Source: Pyxicephalus adspersus (taxonomy: Eukaryota > Chordata > Amphibia > Anura > Pyxicephalidae). From it: a stretch of DNA of 64,000 bases. Numbering within the stretch: position 1 is the stretch's first letter; each line of letters begins with the position of its first letter. A program made the translations under genes and the position numbers. The notes under the pieces were generated by a model, which ran no database searches, had not been told where the DNA came from, and saw only the letters and a program-made list of their open reading frames with translations. Below, piece after piece: positions 21,660 to 32,996 of this stretch. The stretch spans positions 46,463,493 to 46,527,492 of the forward strand of contig NC_092859.1 in assembly GCF_032062135.1 (NCBI RefSeq). Reading direction: 5' to 3'.

Positions 21660-22177
21660 TTATGAAAATTTAAGGGTCAGGATCCGAACCCAGGGATGCT
21701 TCAGTGTCTGGCTACAGCTCTGTCTACTGCACCACTTGAGGGTTTGCCTTTTGCACTCTGTTGGATTCCTTGGACAAAGATACCTTGATACTTAGTATCT
21801 TGCAGAACCTTGAACTCCAGCCCCCTCCCATGAACTTCCTATTTAAGCCATGTCTCTGAAAATTCCTGTTGCCAGATTTTTGTGCTCTGCCAATATCTTG
21901 CTCTTCCTGCTACTGTTACATTGCGCTCTCCAAACTGCTACCTGTGTGCCGACCCTTGGCTGCTGTTTAAACGACTACTCTTCCTTGCACTCTGTTTCCA
22001 ACCTACACCATTGGCTACCGACCTCGGCTTGTGCTTTGACTCTGTTTGTGTTTTCTCCTTATCTGCTACCCCTGCTTGTGTATAGATCCTGGACTGCTTC
22101 CGCCTGTGTCTGCTTGCTGTTTCAGCCATTGGACTGAGCCTGACCCCTGATCATTACAGAATAATCTAGCCTAAAAC
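21660..22177 (+). mobile_element. Partial LTR and leader of a Gypsy (Ty3) element
   Basis: The block upstream of the gag start is C+T-rich and ends 'cctgacccctgatcattaca' at about 22158, a plausible LTR end. It is followed by a 20-base leader and the gag ATG at 22178. 'tatttaagcc' at about 21840 could be the promoter TATA element. The LTR's own start was not found, and no matching 3' LTR exists in the window. Confidence 0.55.
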
Positions 22178-22885
22178 ATGGAGTCCGCTGTTGCAGCTGC
22201 TGTGGCCCCTTTCAGGCAGCAAATGCAGAGTTGCAAAAGTTTGTTTTCTGAACTACAAAATGTGGTAAGAAGTTAACAAGAAGAGATCAATTGTTTGCAG
22301 AGGCAACTACAGGAATTGCTTTCCTGTAGTACTGTTTAATATAAACCTCCTGACCGAGGAAGCCCTAGCTTGGGCCTCTCCTTATGTGGAACAGGACAGT
22401 GACCTTTTAAATGATCTTGGTGAATTGATAACTGCTATGAGCCAAGTGTTTGATGATCCTAACCGCTGTGCTATGGCTGAAGCTAAGCTGCACAGCCTGC
22501 TGCAGAGAAAACGCTCTGCTGCGGAATATACACATGGAACCCAGCGACATAAAAGAGTCAGTTTCACCGTGGCCTCTCTGAACAGGTTAAAGATGAGCTT
22601 GCCAGAGTAGAGACCCTTAATGATCTTGAGGCTTTCATCCAGTTATGTATCCGGATTGATCAGAGACTTACTGAAAGAAGAAAGTTGAGACTTGGAAATA
22701 ATGGTGGGGGGTGTTTTTCTTTTAGTCCACCTGCACAGAGGGGCCCTGAACATTATGCAGTTAACTGCCCAAACAAATTAAAGAGAACCATTGCTGCCAC
22801 TGATCCTAAAGGGTCTGAACACATAAATTATATTGCTCAGTCTGTCTCACTGTTAAATCAAGATGGAAGTACAATTCGCTCTTAA
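22178..22885 (+). pseudogene. Gypsy retrotransposon gag relic
   Basis: The gag frame starts MESAVAAAVAPFRQQMQSC, is soon broken, and resumes in another frame near 22345 as EEALAWASPYVEQDSDLLND. It then reads AMSQVFDDPNRCAMAEAKL, the typical Gypsy capsid (Retrotrans_gag) region, before shifting again near 22560. A remnant of the zinc-knuckle area reads HYAVNCPNK at about 22752. Gag would form the cytoplasmic virus-like particle of the retrotransposon. Several frameshifts and a stop make it non-functional. The pol relic follows in the same direction. Confidence 0.75.
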
Positions 22886-23105
22886 TCCTGGCATTTTGTC
22901 ATCCCTATTCAACTTCCTCCGCTATGTTAGACTCCTGGAGCAGGGGGAAACTTTACAGACATTGAGTTCGTACATTAATTGATATGGAAACAGTTGATGG
23001 CTCGCCTTTATCTTCAGGGCCTATAACGCATTAGACTATTCCTCTTGAGCTTCAGATTGAATCAGACCACCTCGAGATCATCAGCTTTCAGCTAATAGCG
23101 TCACC

Positions 23106-24095
23106 TTGGGCATTACTTGGTTTGCTTCTGGCTGTCCCATAGATTTGCTACCTGGGGCTGAAATACCTTTTGGTCACATTTATTCTCTGTCCGAGCCACA
23201 ATTGAAGGTTCTTAAGGAGTACCTGGATGAGAATTTAGAAAAAGGTTTTATCAGGCTCTTAACCTCTCCAGCAAGGGCAGCCCTGTTCTTCATTGAAGAG
23301 AGACTCTACACTGCGTCCATGAATTGACTACAGGGAATTAAATAGGAGTACAGTTAAGAACTAGTATCCTCTACCCTTAATCCCTGAACTACTTGAAAGA
23401 CTTTGTTCAGCTAAAATATTTACCAAATAAAACCTAAGAGGTGCCTACAACCTCATCCGGATTTGTGAAGGAGATGAATAAAAGACTGCTTTCTGAATCT
23501 GATATGGACACTACAAATCCTTAGTCATGCCCTTTGGCCTGTGCAATGCTCCTGCTACCTTCTAACATTTTAAAAATTATGTCTTCAGAGATGTATTGAA
23601 TGTGTTTGTCTTTGCCTACTTGGATGACATCCTTATCTTTTCAGGTGATCTGGAGGAACACCATAAACATGTTTGTATTGTCCTTGAACGACTGAGAAAC
23701 AATCAGCTTTACATCAAATTAGAGAAGTGAGTTTGAACAGACCCAAATTCAAATTTTTTTGTTACATCATTTCTCCAGAAGGGTTGAGTATGGACCCCAC
23801 TAAGATCAAAACAATAGTGGAGTGGCCGGAAAACGTCAAAGAAATACAAAGATTTGTTGGATTTGCAAATTTTTACAAAAAATTTGTAAGGGATTTCTCC
23901 AAAGTTATTGCACCAATTACACATATAATTATATTATATTATATTATATTATATTATATTATATAATTATATAATTATAAACATCAACCCTTTCTATGGT
24001 CAACGGAAGCACAGGCTGCATTCACCAAATTAAAGACTCTATTTACTTCTGCACCCATCCTAGTATATCAAGACCCCAAACTGAAAGGTTAAATA
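23106..24095 (+). pseudogene. Gypsy retrotransposon reverse transcriptase relic
   Basis: The sequence runs in the normal order of a Ty3/Gypsy pol: CPIDLLPGAEIPFGHIYSLS, LKEYLDENLEKGFIR, then broken frames with SLVMPFGLCNAPAT-like residues. Next are [17 protein letters not shown] (catalytic YLDD, about 23616-23640), YIISPEGLSMDPTKI and EIQRFVGFANFYKKFVRDFS. A (TA)n-like microsatellite of about 50 bases (23925-23975) interrupts the frame. Coding then resumes as STEAQAAFTKLKTLFTSAPI and ends abruptly at about 24095. Protease is missing upstream, and RNase H and integrase are missing downstream. The endogenous retrovirus LTR begins almost immediately after this break. Confidence 0.85.
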
Positions 24096-24099
24096 GAAC

Positions 24100-24432
24100 A
24101 AGTTATATGCTTTGTATGAATATCAGGATGCTGAGCATCTGTATAAACTAAAGGAACTAAAGGACTAAAGGAAAAATGTGCCTGCATCCGCTTTTACAAG
24201 ATAAGGAGTTGTTTTTGCCTACTCAGCATAAAAGCATATGTAAACTACGCCTTTGTCTTCCTGTATCCTGTATGTATAAAAAAAAGTTTTGTCAGAATAA
24301 AGATTAGAGAATATTCCCAAGACCATACTGTGCGTGTGTGTTATTGGGGTATCTCTCCAGGCGTCTGTCTCTGTGGGTGAAGGAGAAGTCAGGGTGCATT
24401 CAAGGAACTAGAAGTAGAAGCAGATCCTTTCA
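24100..24432 (+). mobile_element. 5' LTR of an endogenous retrovirus
   Basis: The LTR's right end is fixed by the primer-binding site: it finishes 'cctttca' at 24432, two bases before the site. Inside are a TATA-like 'gcataaaagc' (24227-24236), a second AT-rich 'tgtataaaaa' (24270-24279) and a polyadenylation signal aataaa (24297-24302), followed by a GT-rich tract. That is the U3-R-U5 order expected of a simple retrovirus. The left end is uncertain, because the neighbour is a truncated Gypsy element and no second LTR copy is in the window to compare. Confidence 0.7.
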
Positions 24433-24434
24433 GC

Positions 24435-24452
24435 TGGGGGCTCGTCCGGGAT
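24435..24452 (+). promoter_or_regulatory. Retroviral primer-binding site, tRNA-Pro type
   Basis: Eighteen bases with the core 'gggggctcgtccggga' are complementary to the 3' end of tRNA-Pro, the primer used by murine-leukaemia-type gammaretroviruses. It sits two bases after the LTR end. About 18 bases downstream a strong splice donor (g|gtaagta at 24470) is in the position expected of the major donor for the env message. Confidence 0.9.
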
Positions 24453-25229
24453 AGAACACACAGAATTTGGTAAGTACGGAAAGTCCCTGCCTTGAGGCTT
24501 AGGGGATTTCCGACTCTTTCCGAAACTCTCTGTTGCTTCTATCCTGAATCCACTTAAGATAGACTGAAAGGGAAAGTACTTATCTTTAGGGAAGATAGAC
24601 TCTAAACTGTGGACTTATTTGTGAAGTCCCCAGAATTAAATAGACTACTGGCCAAGTCTAAATAGAGGAATTCTTTAGGGAAGAATTTAAAAGAAGGATT
24701 CTTAAGGGAAGAATTTAACTATTGTCTGCACCCTGGTTTCTCTTGTCAGCCAACAAGTAATCTTTCTACCGCTTCTTATCTGTCGCTTACTTATGCTCTC
24801 TTTTATGTCATAATGTTATAAAGCATGAAGTAATTTCATTTTGTGCTGAAGGTAAGCAGCAACTTTATTGTGTGTATGTCCTGGGGAACCGTAAGACACC
24901 CCACCACTCTGGGGAGGGGAAACCCGCTGACCCAGAAACTGGTGAAAGCAAGTGACGGTTTTAAGGGATAATACTAACAGGCAGTTGAGAAAGAAGTAGA
25001 GCATACACATAAGTCCTCTGTACCCAGTTGACAAGAATTGTCTGAGCCTTTACGGTTCAGTACAGCCAGTCCTGGGGAGAGTTCAGCTCTGCTTCCGTCT
25101 CAATTGAAATACAAGAAATAGGTGCAGTACAAAGAAAGGTCTCTCCACCCCCTTCGTATGTAGGAGAAACATGTAAGGATTATGTAGCCCATGTCTGTGT
25201 AATATTTAGTTATTTCTTGGGTGGATATT
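24453..25229 (+). other. ERV leader (5' untranslated/packaging region)
   Basis: About 780 bases between the primer-binding site and the likely gag start. It contains the splice donor at 24470 and G-rich tracts. 24640-24720 carries the short repeat 'aggaattctttagggaagaattta'-like in two to three imperfect copies. It has no coding frame of note. By position it would include the packaging signal, but this is not visible in sequence alone. Confidence 0.5.
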
Positions 25230-26013
25230 ATGGCAGGATGGACTAGGGGTATGGGAAGAGTGATTCCTTTTCCTAGGGACGGAGCAAATAATTCATTTCA
25301 TATGGACATGGTAAAAGGGTTATGTCTGGGTGACACTGAAGCTTACCCATATTATGGTCCAGACCCCTAGTGGGACATGAAGTATATGAAGTCGGGGGGG
25401 GGGGGGGGAATTGGCTTACTTATGCACCATATTGGTATGACAGACCAAATAAAAAGGTTATGAAACAGAAGGCAGAGAACCAGGAGGGATATAAAAAGAA
25501 ACATGAGTTAGAAAAATAATTGATGAGGGGTCCACTTCAGAAGCCCCCTCCTCCCTATTTAGGAAATATCCCACAGATATATCCATCCCTTTCAAAAGAT
25601 GACTAAGATTTACTGGCTGGATATACTGCTACTAACAGCCAACCACCTACAGCTCCCCAGCTACCGCCGCCACCTCCGCAGTTGCCCCAACCCATGTCTG
25701 ATCAGAGTGGCCAGGATCCGGCGGCTGGTGCTGTTGGTGATGGGGGGATGTAATATCTCCCATGCGCCTTAGATCAAAAAGGTCCTTTCCCAAACCTGAA
25801 AATACACCTCTTCCCGATGAGGAAAGTGACCCTGAGGAACAGTTCCCTTTTATGACTGTAGGGGACACCTTGTTAAAAAAACCTATTGAAGTAGATGATA
25901 TTAATAAGATGGTTAAGCACTGCCCTAAACCCTCTTCATCTTCATCTGGGACATTTCATTATTTGAAGAGAGCTTGTAAAGGGACATGTCTGACACAGGA
26001 GGACTACTACTAA
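25230..26013 (+). pseudogene. ERV gag relic (matrix and p12-like region)
   Basis: A start codon at 25230 opens MAGWTRGMGRVIPF. The frame is broken within about 50 codons, passes a G run (25396-25408), and continues as a Pro-rich segment. This holds a PPPPY late-domain motif at 25544-25558, which in simple retroviruses recruits NEDD4-type ligases for budding. The capsid part appears largely missing; a further open piece at 25762-26013 is acidic/basic and not assignable. No myristoylation Gly at position 2 is seen. It is non-functional because of stops and frameshifts. Confidence 0.62.
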
Positions 26014-26039
26014 TAGTACTTTATGTGAGGATTATTATT

Positions 26040-26510
26040 TTGGTCCAAGAGATAATGCTGAGCCCTCTGTGGGAATTAATGGGATACTTACAAGATCCTA
26101 TAAAACTCCTCCTCTCTTGATCCAACATCCATACAATCACCAGTCAATGTTCACACACCGTTTTAGGGTCATTCCAAATTGTCCTGTGAATTTATTAGGG
26201 AGAGATTTGTTTGTTCTATTGAGTTTGCAGTTGGGGATTAGTAAGATGGGACACCTACATGTCACATCCTCAGTCATGCCCATCCATGTAAAAAAGGGTA
26301 ATTGTTTTTTATATTTGGAATGCCAACCACAGGATCGGCTAGGTTCCTCCTGAGGTTTGAGCTAATACTGACCAAGATGTTGGCCTAATCTCTTGTACAC
26401 CATATAAGGCAATATCTAAGCCCGGCACTGCACCTGTTTATATTAAACAATACCCACTTTCCCCAGAAAAAGAAAAGGGAATTGAGCCTATGTTGATGGA
26501 ATTCCTAAGG
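26040..26510 (+). pseudogene. ERV protease C-terminus and start of reverse transcriptase
   Basis: A piece reading VNLLGRDLFVLL (about 26190-26225) corresponds to the end of a retroviral protease, where LLGRDLL is typical. In another frame KQYPLSPEKEKGIEP (about 26450-26490) is the well-known start of the polymerase domain. The sequence breaks off at about 26515, so the polymerase palm with its YxDD motif is absent. The active-site DTG of the protease is not seen either. It is in the correct order between the gag and RNase H relics. Confidence 0.68.
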
Positions 26511-26857
26511 ACAGACTGACAATACATTTCAAATGTGCAATGGTTTCAAGTCCTGGTCTGGGCCTACCCGACTATGGCGTGATGTTTCACTTATTTGCCA
26601 GGGACAATTGTAAAACCATGGCAGGAGTCCTGGTGCAAGAACATGGAGGCAAATTTGGCCCTGTTGCTTTTTTCTCAAAAGTGGTTCCGGTACAGGTTTA
26701 GGGCATGCCTGCGTGTCTCAGGAGTTTGACAGCCTGTGCCATGGTCGCTAAGATGGCCACGCCTATCATTCTAGGTCATCCCACCACTCTGCATACCTCA
26801 ATGTTCAGGCCATATTAAAAAACATACATACACAACATATGTCAGCACAAAGACTGA

Positions 26858-28499
26858 GTGGATATGAAGTTTTGCTGTTATCTAACCAACTTCATATTAA
26901 ATACTATACCTTTTCAGTCAGCCCAAGCAGCTGAACTGATTGCCCTCACTAGAGCTTGTTGTAATTTTGGGGGAAGAGATGTAAATATATACACTGATTC
27001 CAAATATGCCTTTGGGGTTGTACATGATCATGGGGTAATCTGGCAGAGAAGAGGCTTCATAGCTGCAGATGGAAAGCAAATCTCAAATTCCACCCTAGTA
27101 CATGATCTCCTAGCTGCCATCAAATTACCAAGCAAAGTTGCTATTATCCATTGTAAAGCACATACTGGCCTCCAAACGGACATAGCTAAAGGGAATGCCC
27201 TAGCTGACAAGGCAACAAAAGAGGCCGCTATTAGATGGGCAGCAACAGTTCAAATGCCCTCCCTAGTTCCAGAAATTACCCTTACTGACAATTTATTGCT
27301 AAGTCTCCAGAATTTGGCTACAAGTAGTGAAAAGTTAGAATGGCAGTCGGTAGGTGCAGTACAAGACCCTGATACGGGTCTTGTCTGCAAAGAGGGGAAA
27401 CTATGTATTCCAGTTGCAAGCGCCCCAATTTTAATTGCACAATATCATGGCCTTGGCCATAGGGGAGGACAGGCAACCACTGACCTCATTAGGAGAGATT
27501 TTCTTATACCAAGCCTTAGATCAAAGGTACAATCCTATGTTTCACGATGTATTATATGTCTCAGAAACAACCCAAATAACTCAAAGAAGGCCCAACATCA
27601 GCATCTGAATTACCCAACTTCGCCATTCACTCACTTGCAAATTGACTTTACCCATATTCCAAAGACAGGAAGAAAGCAGGAGTATGCCCTTGTGATTGTG
27701 GATATGTTCTCTAGATGGCCAGAAGTTTTTCCTACTACCAATGAAACCACACAAATAGTGATAAAGATTTAGTTACAAGAAATTATCCCCAGATGGGGAT
27801 GCCCTGTTCAAATTACCTCAGATAATGGCCTAGCTTTTGCATCCAGGGTATGTAAGGAGCTTTCCAAAGCCCTTAGAATTGACTGGAAGTTTCACCTCCC
27901 TTACCACCCTCAGAGCTCTGGGGTAGTAGAAAGGATGAATAGAACAATTAAAGAAAAAATAAGAAAAATTACTGGAGGCATGTTCACTAATTGGAAAAAG
28001 TTTTTGCTTGTAGCCCTAGCAGAAATTAGGATGCAGCCTAACAAGAATACTGGTTACTCACCATTTGAGGTCCTAATGGGAAGACCTTTCCCCACCCCTT
28101 GGGGTCCAAAGGCCCCCGTGATAGAAAAAGGGAATCTAGAAGTAGATCAAGTTGAGAAAGATGTTGCTCGTGCCTCTCCTTTCTCTCCACAGGAACCTGC
28201 ATCCTTTCCAACCAAGAGATGTGGTGATAGTCCAGCGCCTGGCAAAAGGGCAAAAAAAAACAGAGTTCCTGTTTGGACCACCCACCCGAGTGGTAGCAGT
28301 CACCCGAACAGCGATTCTCACAGAAGAGGCTCCAATCTTGATTCACGCTAGCAGAATGAAAAGGGTCCCTGAGGCTTCTTCTCCGGCGTTGAACGGAGAC
28401 AAAGAGGGTGAAGCAGGTGTGAAATCCCTGAAATGTGCCCTGCCACAGGCTGAAGATGATGACCCCTACAATATTCTGGGAGATTTGTTTGTCTGTTGA
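26858..28499 (+). pseudogene. ERV RNase H and integrase
   Basis: The first open part (26858-27772) holds RNase H (AELIALTRACC, YTDSKYAFGVVHDHG, HCKAHTG, ALADKATKEAA) with its acidic residues. Next is the integrase HHCC finger (HGLGHRGG ... CIICL) and the first catalytic Asp (LQIDFTHI). A stop at 27770-27772 interrupts it. The frame continues with SDNG (second Asp) and GVVERMNR (Glu), so the D,D-35-E set is complete apart from the stop. After a shift near 28150 the C-terminal part runs to 28499 and overlaps the env region. Upstream (26525-26850) only shreds of the RT connection domain remain. Gammaretrovirus-like overall. Confidence 0.82.
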
Positions 28500-29411
28500 T
28501 AATTATTATTAATCTTTGTGTTTTCTTGCCAGTCTGGCTTATTACTACTTGTATCTATCATCCAGAGGAGATGAGTTTCTTATGTGGTACACCGAATAAT
28601 CAGTCGGTATCCAAAAGAGCTCAGGAGCAAGATCCCTATGCTCCCGACCCCTTTCATTCTGAACAGAATAGTAAAGTCAGGATGGCAAATGCCCTAAATG
28701 TTAGCTCATTGTGCCTTGAAGACTTACAGAGCCCACGGGACCTTATAAAAATTTGTGTTATTGCTGTGCCTACACCCGATGAATCCGTCCCTGAAGTCTG
28801 GTCGACTACTATAAATACACAATCTTTTATTCCCTTGTATGACTTCTGTGGGGAATGTCAGAAATTAGGATATAGCAGGGATAATATTAGAATAACTACT
28901 GTTAATGTGACTGCAGCAGAGACATGTTTTACCTTTTCTCAGGATATGACCTTATATTGTGCTGAAAGAGACATAAAAAGAGGATTACCTAAGATGAGTG
29001 TATATGATTTTATTAATGACACTTGTAAAAAGAATGGTAGGATTGTTAGCTCCCTTGATAATTCTATGATTTGTAATAAGACAAATTTTTAATAGGAATT
29101 ATAGAGATGAAAAATCCAATATTTCTAATGTTAAAATTAGAAAAAGAATACATTTTTTTGAGCCTTATAAGAAAAATTTGTTCAGAAAAAACAGTTCTAA
29201 TCCTAATGAGTGTAATCATTTAAATGTATTTTTGTGTAGTACTTACCTCAATCAGCAAGTCAGAAATCAGCAAGAAGCATGTGATGTCTTTTATCATGTA
29301 GAGCAATCTTGCTTTACTGCAAACAACATGAGCACAAACAAAGCAGGGAACAAGAGTACTGTTTATTTTAAAAATAGAAGTTTGTCACCCAACGACACAA
29401 AGGGTTATTAG
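28500..29411 (+). pseudogene. ERV envelope surface-subunit relic
   Basis: Following pol with the usual overlap, an open frame to 29092 encodes a Cys-containing region with at least four N-glycosylation sequons and a short hydrophobic stretch near its start (about 28500-28560) that may be the signal peptide. After a stop and shift, 29178-29411 continues with more Cys and sequons. Neither a furin cleavage site, fusion peptide, transmembrane segment nor immunosuppressive motif is seen, and no polypurine tract or 3' LTR follows. The provirus is therefore truncated inside env. I identify it by position and composition, not by close family match. Confidence 0.55.
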
Positions 29412-29627
29412 AACTTAACGAAATCAGGAGAATCAGGAGAATCTGGTTTGAATGTTTCCAATATGTCAGCAAGCTACCTGTTTGAGTTTCCAAGGCAAAG
29501 GTTGAACCATGCTAATTTAGGAACAAGATGCAGGACAGGCATAGGATATTTTGGTAATTTCATATAGGTTATTTAATCATAATGATGTTAAGGCTTTGTG
29601 CAAAAGGATATTCTCTTGTTTACCCTT

Positions 29628-29949
29628 TTGAGCAGTAACCCCAAGTGTCGCTCGGGAGAAAAAAAAAAACAGCTGATAGCAGTAACCCCGAGCCACATTC
29701 GGGGTAGCTAAAAAAATAATGAATAAAGACTTACCTGGTCCCACCAGCATCCTGTCTTATCCCATTTGCGTCCTTCTCCTCCGATCGGTCCCCTGACGAT
29801 AGCGCTGACGTTCCACGGAAGTTCCAGATGACGTCAGTGCATGCATGTGTCGGTGCGTGTGAGGGGACGTGGTGGGAATTTCAAATAATTTTGTATTGGA
29901 TTCAATACAAAATACAAAATAACTGTATTGAATCCAATACAAAGTTATC

Positions 29950-29994
<45 letters not shown>

Positions 29995-30120
29995 AAATAT
30001 ATATCGTATATGCTAATGTACAGTTTTATTACAGGTTTCAGTATTTTTGATTTATTTATGCACCCTTGTTTTAACATATTTTTGTGTTTTTTATTTAAAA
30101 TGTATTCTTAAATTTAATTT
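29628..30120. mobile_element. piggyBac-type MITE, right end lost
   Basis: The left terminus 'acccttttgagcagtaacccc' (diverged) is followed by the two 'agtaaccccgagc/cattcggggtagc' arms, the CpG-rich block and TGTATTGGATTCAATACA arms at about 29894-29943, as in 4805-5365. A (TA)n run of about 40 bases (29952-29992) has expanded between arm and tail. The element stops near 30120, where the 3' end of a minus-strand LINE begins, so that LINE probably inserted into it. Confidence 0.7.
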
Positions 30121-31970
30121 ATTATTTTGTATTTCAATCTTTTTATTGAAAGATTTTAAAATTTAACTTGAACAAACGCTACAAAACAGTTGGATGAGAA
30201 TGAAAATAAGAACAATGATTATTGTAACATGACATATTCTTGCATGAAATAAAGCAGTAAATGTTGATACATACAAGTGTAACAAAATAAAAAGCATACA
30301 TAGTGTGGGATAAGCAGAAAATGTCACATACTGGAAAAAAAAAAACTAAAATACTGATCCAACTGAAACAGGGTTAGACTGTAAATGTACACAAAGGTAG
30401 AGAAAGGGCAACAGGTGAGGAAGGGGAGGGAGAACAGGAGAAGAACAAGAGACAAGGGGAGAAACTGGGAGAACCCAGACAAAGGAGTGGGAAGGGAAAT
30501 AGAAAGAGACCTAGCAATATTGATTGTCAGAATGAAAGATATTGAAGAGAATTGTAGTGACTAAATGAGCTCAAATTTCTCCATTTCTCCATACTTACTC
30601 CGGTAAGTATACTAGATAACTTATCATTAACCATGATCCAGTTCAGTTTTGCAGCTATGGGATCAAAAGGAATATCAGGTTGTTTCCAAGCTTTTGCCAG
30701 GGAGATTCGAGCAGCTAATAAAATCAGGCTAATCAATTTTCTCCAGCAGGTGGGTAAGGGGCAATCCAATTTGCTAAACAATGCAGATTCTGGAGATTTG
30801 TCGATATTATGCGAAGTAACATCCAAAATTAAATTAAAAACTGCGGACCAATACACTTGGGCTTTTGGGCATGTCCACTAAATATGAAACATGGTTCCTT
30901 CAGACACACACTCTCTAAAACAAAATGGAGAAATTGGTGGGGTGTATTTTGCCAGTCGGTCTGGGACTAGGTATATTTAAAATATTCTCTAGCTGGAATT
31001 TCTCTTTTGCTTGTTAAATAATCTAAGCCAAACATTCCTCTCACATCCAGCACATCTTTTATTTTCAGAAAACCTTCCGATATCCACCACTGAAAACTGT
31101 CGCAGTTTTTACCAGGGGAGAATTTTGGGTTATTCCATAGTGGACTTAAAGGGGCATGGGTCGAGAAGATTTGTGGATGAGATCGCAGCTTATCCCAAAT
31201 TGTCAAAGAATGGGCAAGCGCTCGGCAGGTTATCTGAGGTCTATATTTCTTTAAAAGTCCAAAAGAGGACAGATAAAGGAAGCTGTGGACAAGCCAGCCC
31301 CTTCAAGTCTATCAATTGGGGCTTGGGACCAAAGACATTACACAATGAGATTCGGGCTAATTGCGCTTCTTTATAATAATGGATAATTTGGGGGACTCCC
31401 AAACCTCCCTGAGTACCTGGAGCACACAGAGAGGCCTTTTGGACCCTGCTTCTTTTCCTGTTCCAAATAAAGTGCATAATTTTCATTTGCACATGATGTA
31501 GATTCTGGACAGGAATGGGGATTGGGAGAGTGCAAAAGATATAAAGTAGTCTGGGGAGAAAATTCATTTTAATAGAAGCTATCTGTCTGAACCATGACAG
31601 GGGGCACTTCATCCATCTGTTCAGGTGTAAGAGAACACTTTTAAAAAGAGGTTCATAATTAGCACAGTATAGGGTTTCAATTAGGGGTCAATGTCATACC
31701 AAAATATTGAAGTGATTTTTCACTCCATTAAAATTTGTATGAGCCTGTAAGAATCCTAATTAGGTTGGCAGGGACATTAATATTAAGAACTTGTGATTTG
31801 GCACTGTTGACCCGTGAACCCAAAATCCTTTCAAATCCTCCACAAACCTGAACAGATTGGGTAAAGTGGTTAGAGGGGAAATAATATACATTAGTACATC
31901 ATCTGCAATCAGGGCACATTTATGTTCAGATCCAATTATTTGGATTCGATCTGATGGCAAGATCGAATAA
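30121..31970 (-). pseudogene. LINE (L1/Tx1-like) ORF2 C-terminal half, 5' truncated
   Basis: Read on the minus strand, the relic starts near 31960 in the polymerase with CALIADDVLMYIISPLTTLP (catalytic xADD). It continues with WFRQIASIKMNFLPRLLYIF and MKIMHFIWNRKRSRVQ, LCAPGTQGGLGVP and FSTHAPLSPLWNNPKFSPG. It ends with a Trp/Leu-rich C-terminus around 30530-30850. The frame is broken in several places. The 3' end is at about 30125, where 'caatctttttattgaaag' is the reversed tail of the same form as the longer LINE at 44592. The endonuclease and ORF1 are missing. It lies between two piggyBac-type MITEs. Confidence 0.8.
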
Positions 31971-32050
31971 CTGATGCAAATTTTGATTAGTTACTACAGG
32001 CAGGAACTTTTGGAAGCTAAAAAAGATTATGAAAATCTGAACTCCTTTAA

Positions 32051-32992
32051 CCACCTGAGCGTTACACTGAGGTCTAGATTTCTGTACCAAAAGTGATCCA
32101 CTGTTTTTCATGAAATTTTTTTTTTAAATTGTAGACCTGTAACTTACATCTTACATACAGACTTACGTCTGAACAGGGGTTCTAGTAGATAATATGAATA
32201 TAAAAAGTGTATTTACTTTTATTTTTTTTTATTTTTTTGTATTGGATTGGATACTGGAGTTTGTATTCAATCCAATACAAAATGACCGTTTGAATTTACC
32301 AGTTATGTACTTTGTATTAATTTTATATTATTTTGTATTGGATTGGATACGCAAGTTTATATCCAATCAAATACAAAATATAAATTTGAATTTCCAAGTT
32401 ATTTACTTTTATTTTATTTTTTTTTTATTTTTTGTATTGGATTGGATACAGGAGTTTGTATTCAATCCAATACAAAATGACAGTTTGAATTTACCAATTA
32501 CAAACTTTGTATTTATTTGAATTATTTTGTATTGGATTGAATACAGGAGTTTGTATTGAATCCAATACAAAATGAATGAATGAGTTTCAATTTGAATTTC
32601 CCGCACACGCGCCGACGTCATCATGCACGCAGGGAGGAGCCGTCCGTTTTTTTTTTTCTCTGCCGGACGGCTTCTCGTTTCAGAGATCATCCGGCGCTGG
32701 ACGAAGAAGGACGTGGACGATCAGCGGGACCAGGTAAGATGCCGGCCGGTATCTTGTGTTCCGCCGGCCGGTATCTTACTGGTCCCGCTGGCACCCGACG
32801 CTGGAGAGGGAGATCGACAGACGACGATGGACGGAGGACGGCGCTGGAAAAGGAAAATGACGCTGGAATAGGAAAACGACGCTGGATGTGCACAGCGGGA
32901 CCATGGAGGTAAGGATGTGACAAAAATACAGGCTTAACCATCCTAGCCATTTTTTTTTGCCCGTACGAAGGTTGGGCTTAACGGCTAGGTGG
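32051..32992. mobile_element. piggyBac-type MITE, complete, with expanded inner repeats
   Basis: TTAA flanks both ends (32047-32050 and 32993-32996). Termini are CCACCTGAGCG on the left and 'cggctaggtgg' on the right. Between 32237 and 32572 there are about four tandem units of roughly 95-105 bases. Each is a head-to-head pair, 'ttgtattggattg' and 'caatccaatacaaaa', enclosing 'gagtttgta', followed by 'tttgaatttacca'. The right third is CpG-rich. There is no transposase. It is the best-preserved copy of the family in the window. Confidence 0.87.
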
Positions 32993-32996
32993 TTAA

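Noticed and set aside
21938..22129. Minus-strand open frame with basic residues
   Set aside because: Antisense to the C+T-rich LTR/leader of the Gypsy element; no motif.
25647..25868. Minus-strand open frame with Gly/Ser-rich sequence
   Set aside because: It is antisense to the Pro-rich ERV gag region; composition explains it.
32580..32950. Open frames on both strands in GC-rich DNA
   Set aside because: Internal part of the MITE at 32051-32992; no motif and not conserved among copies.
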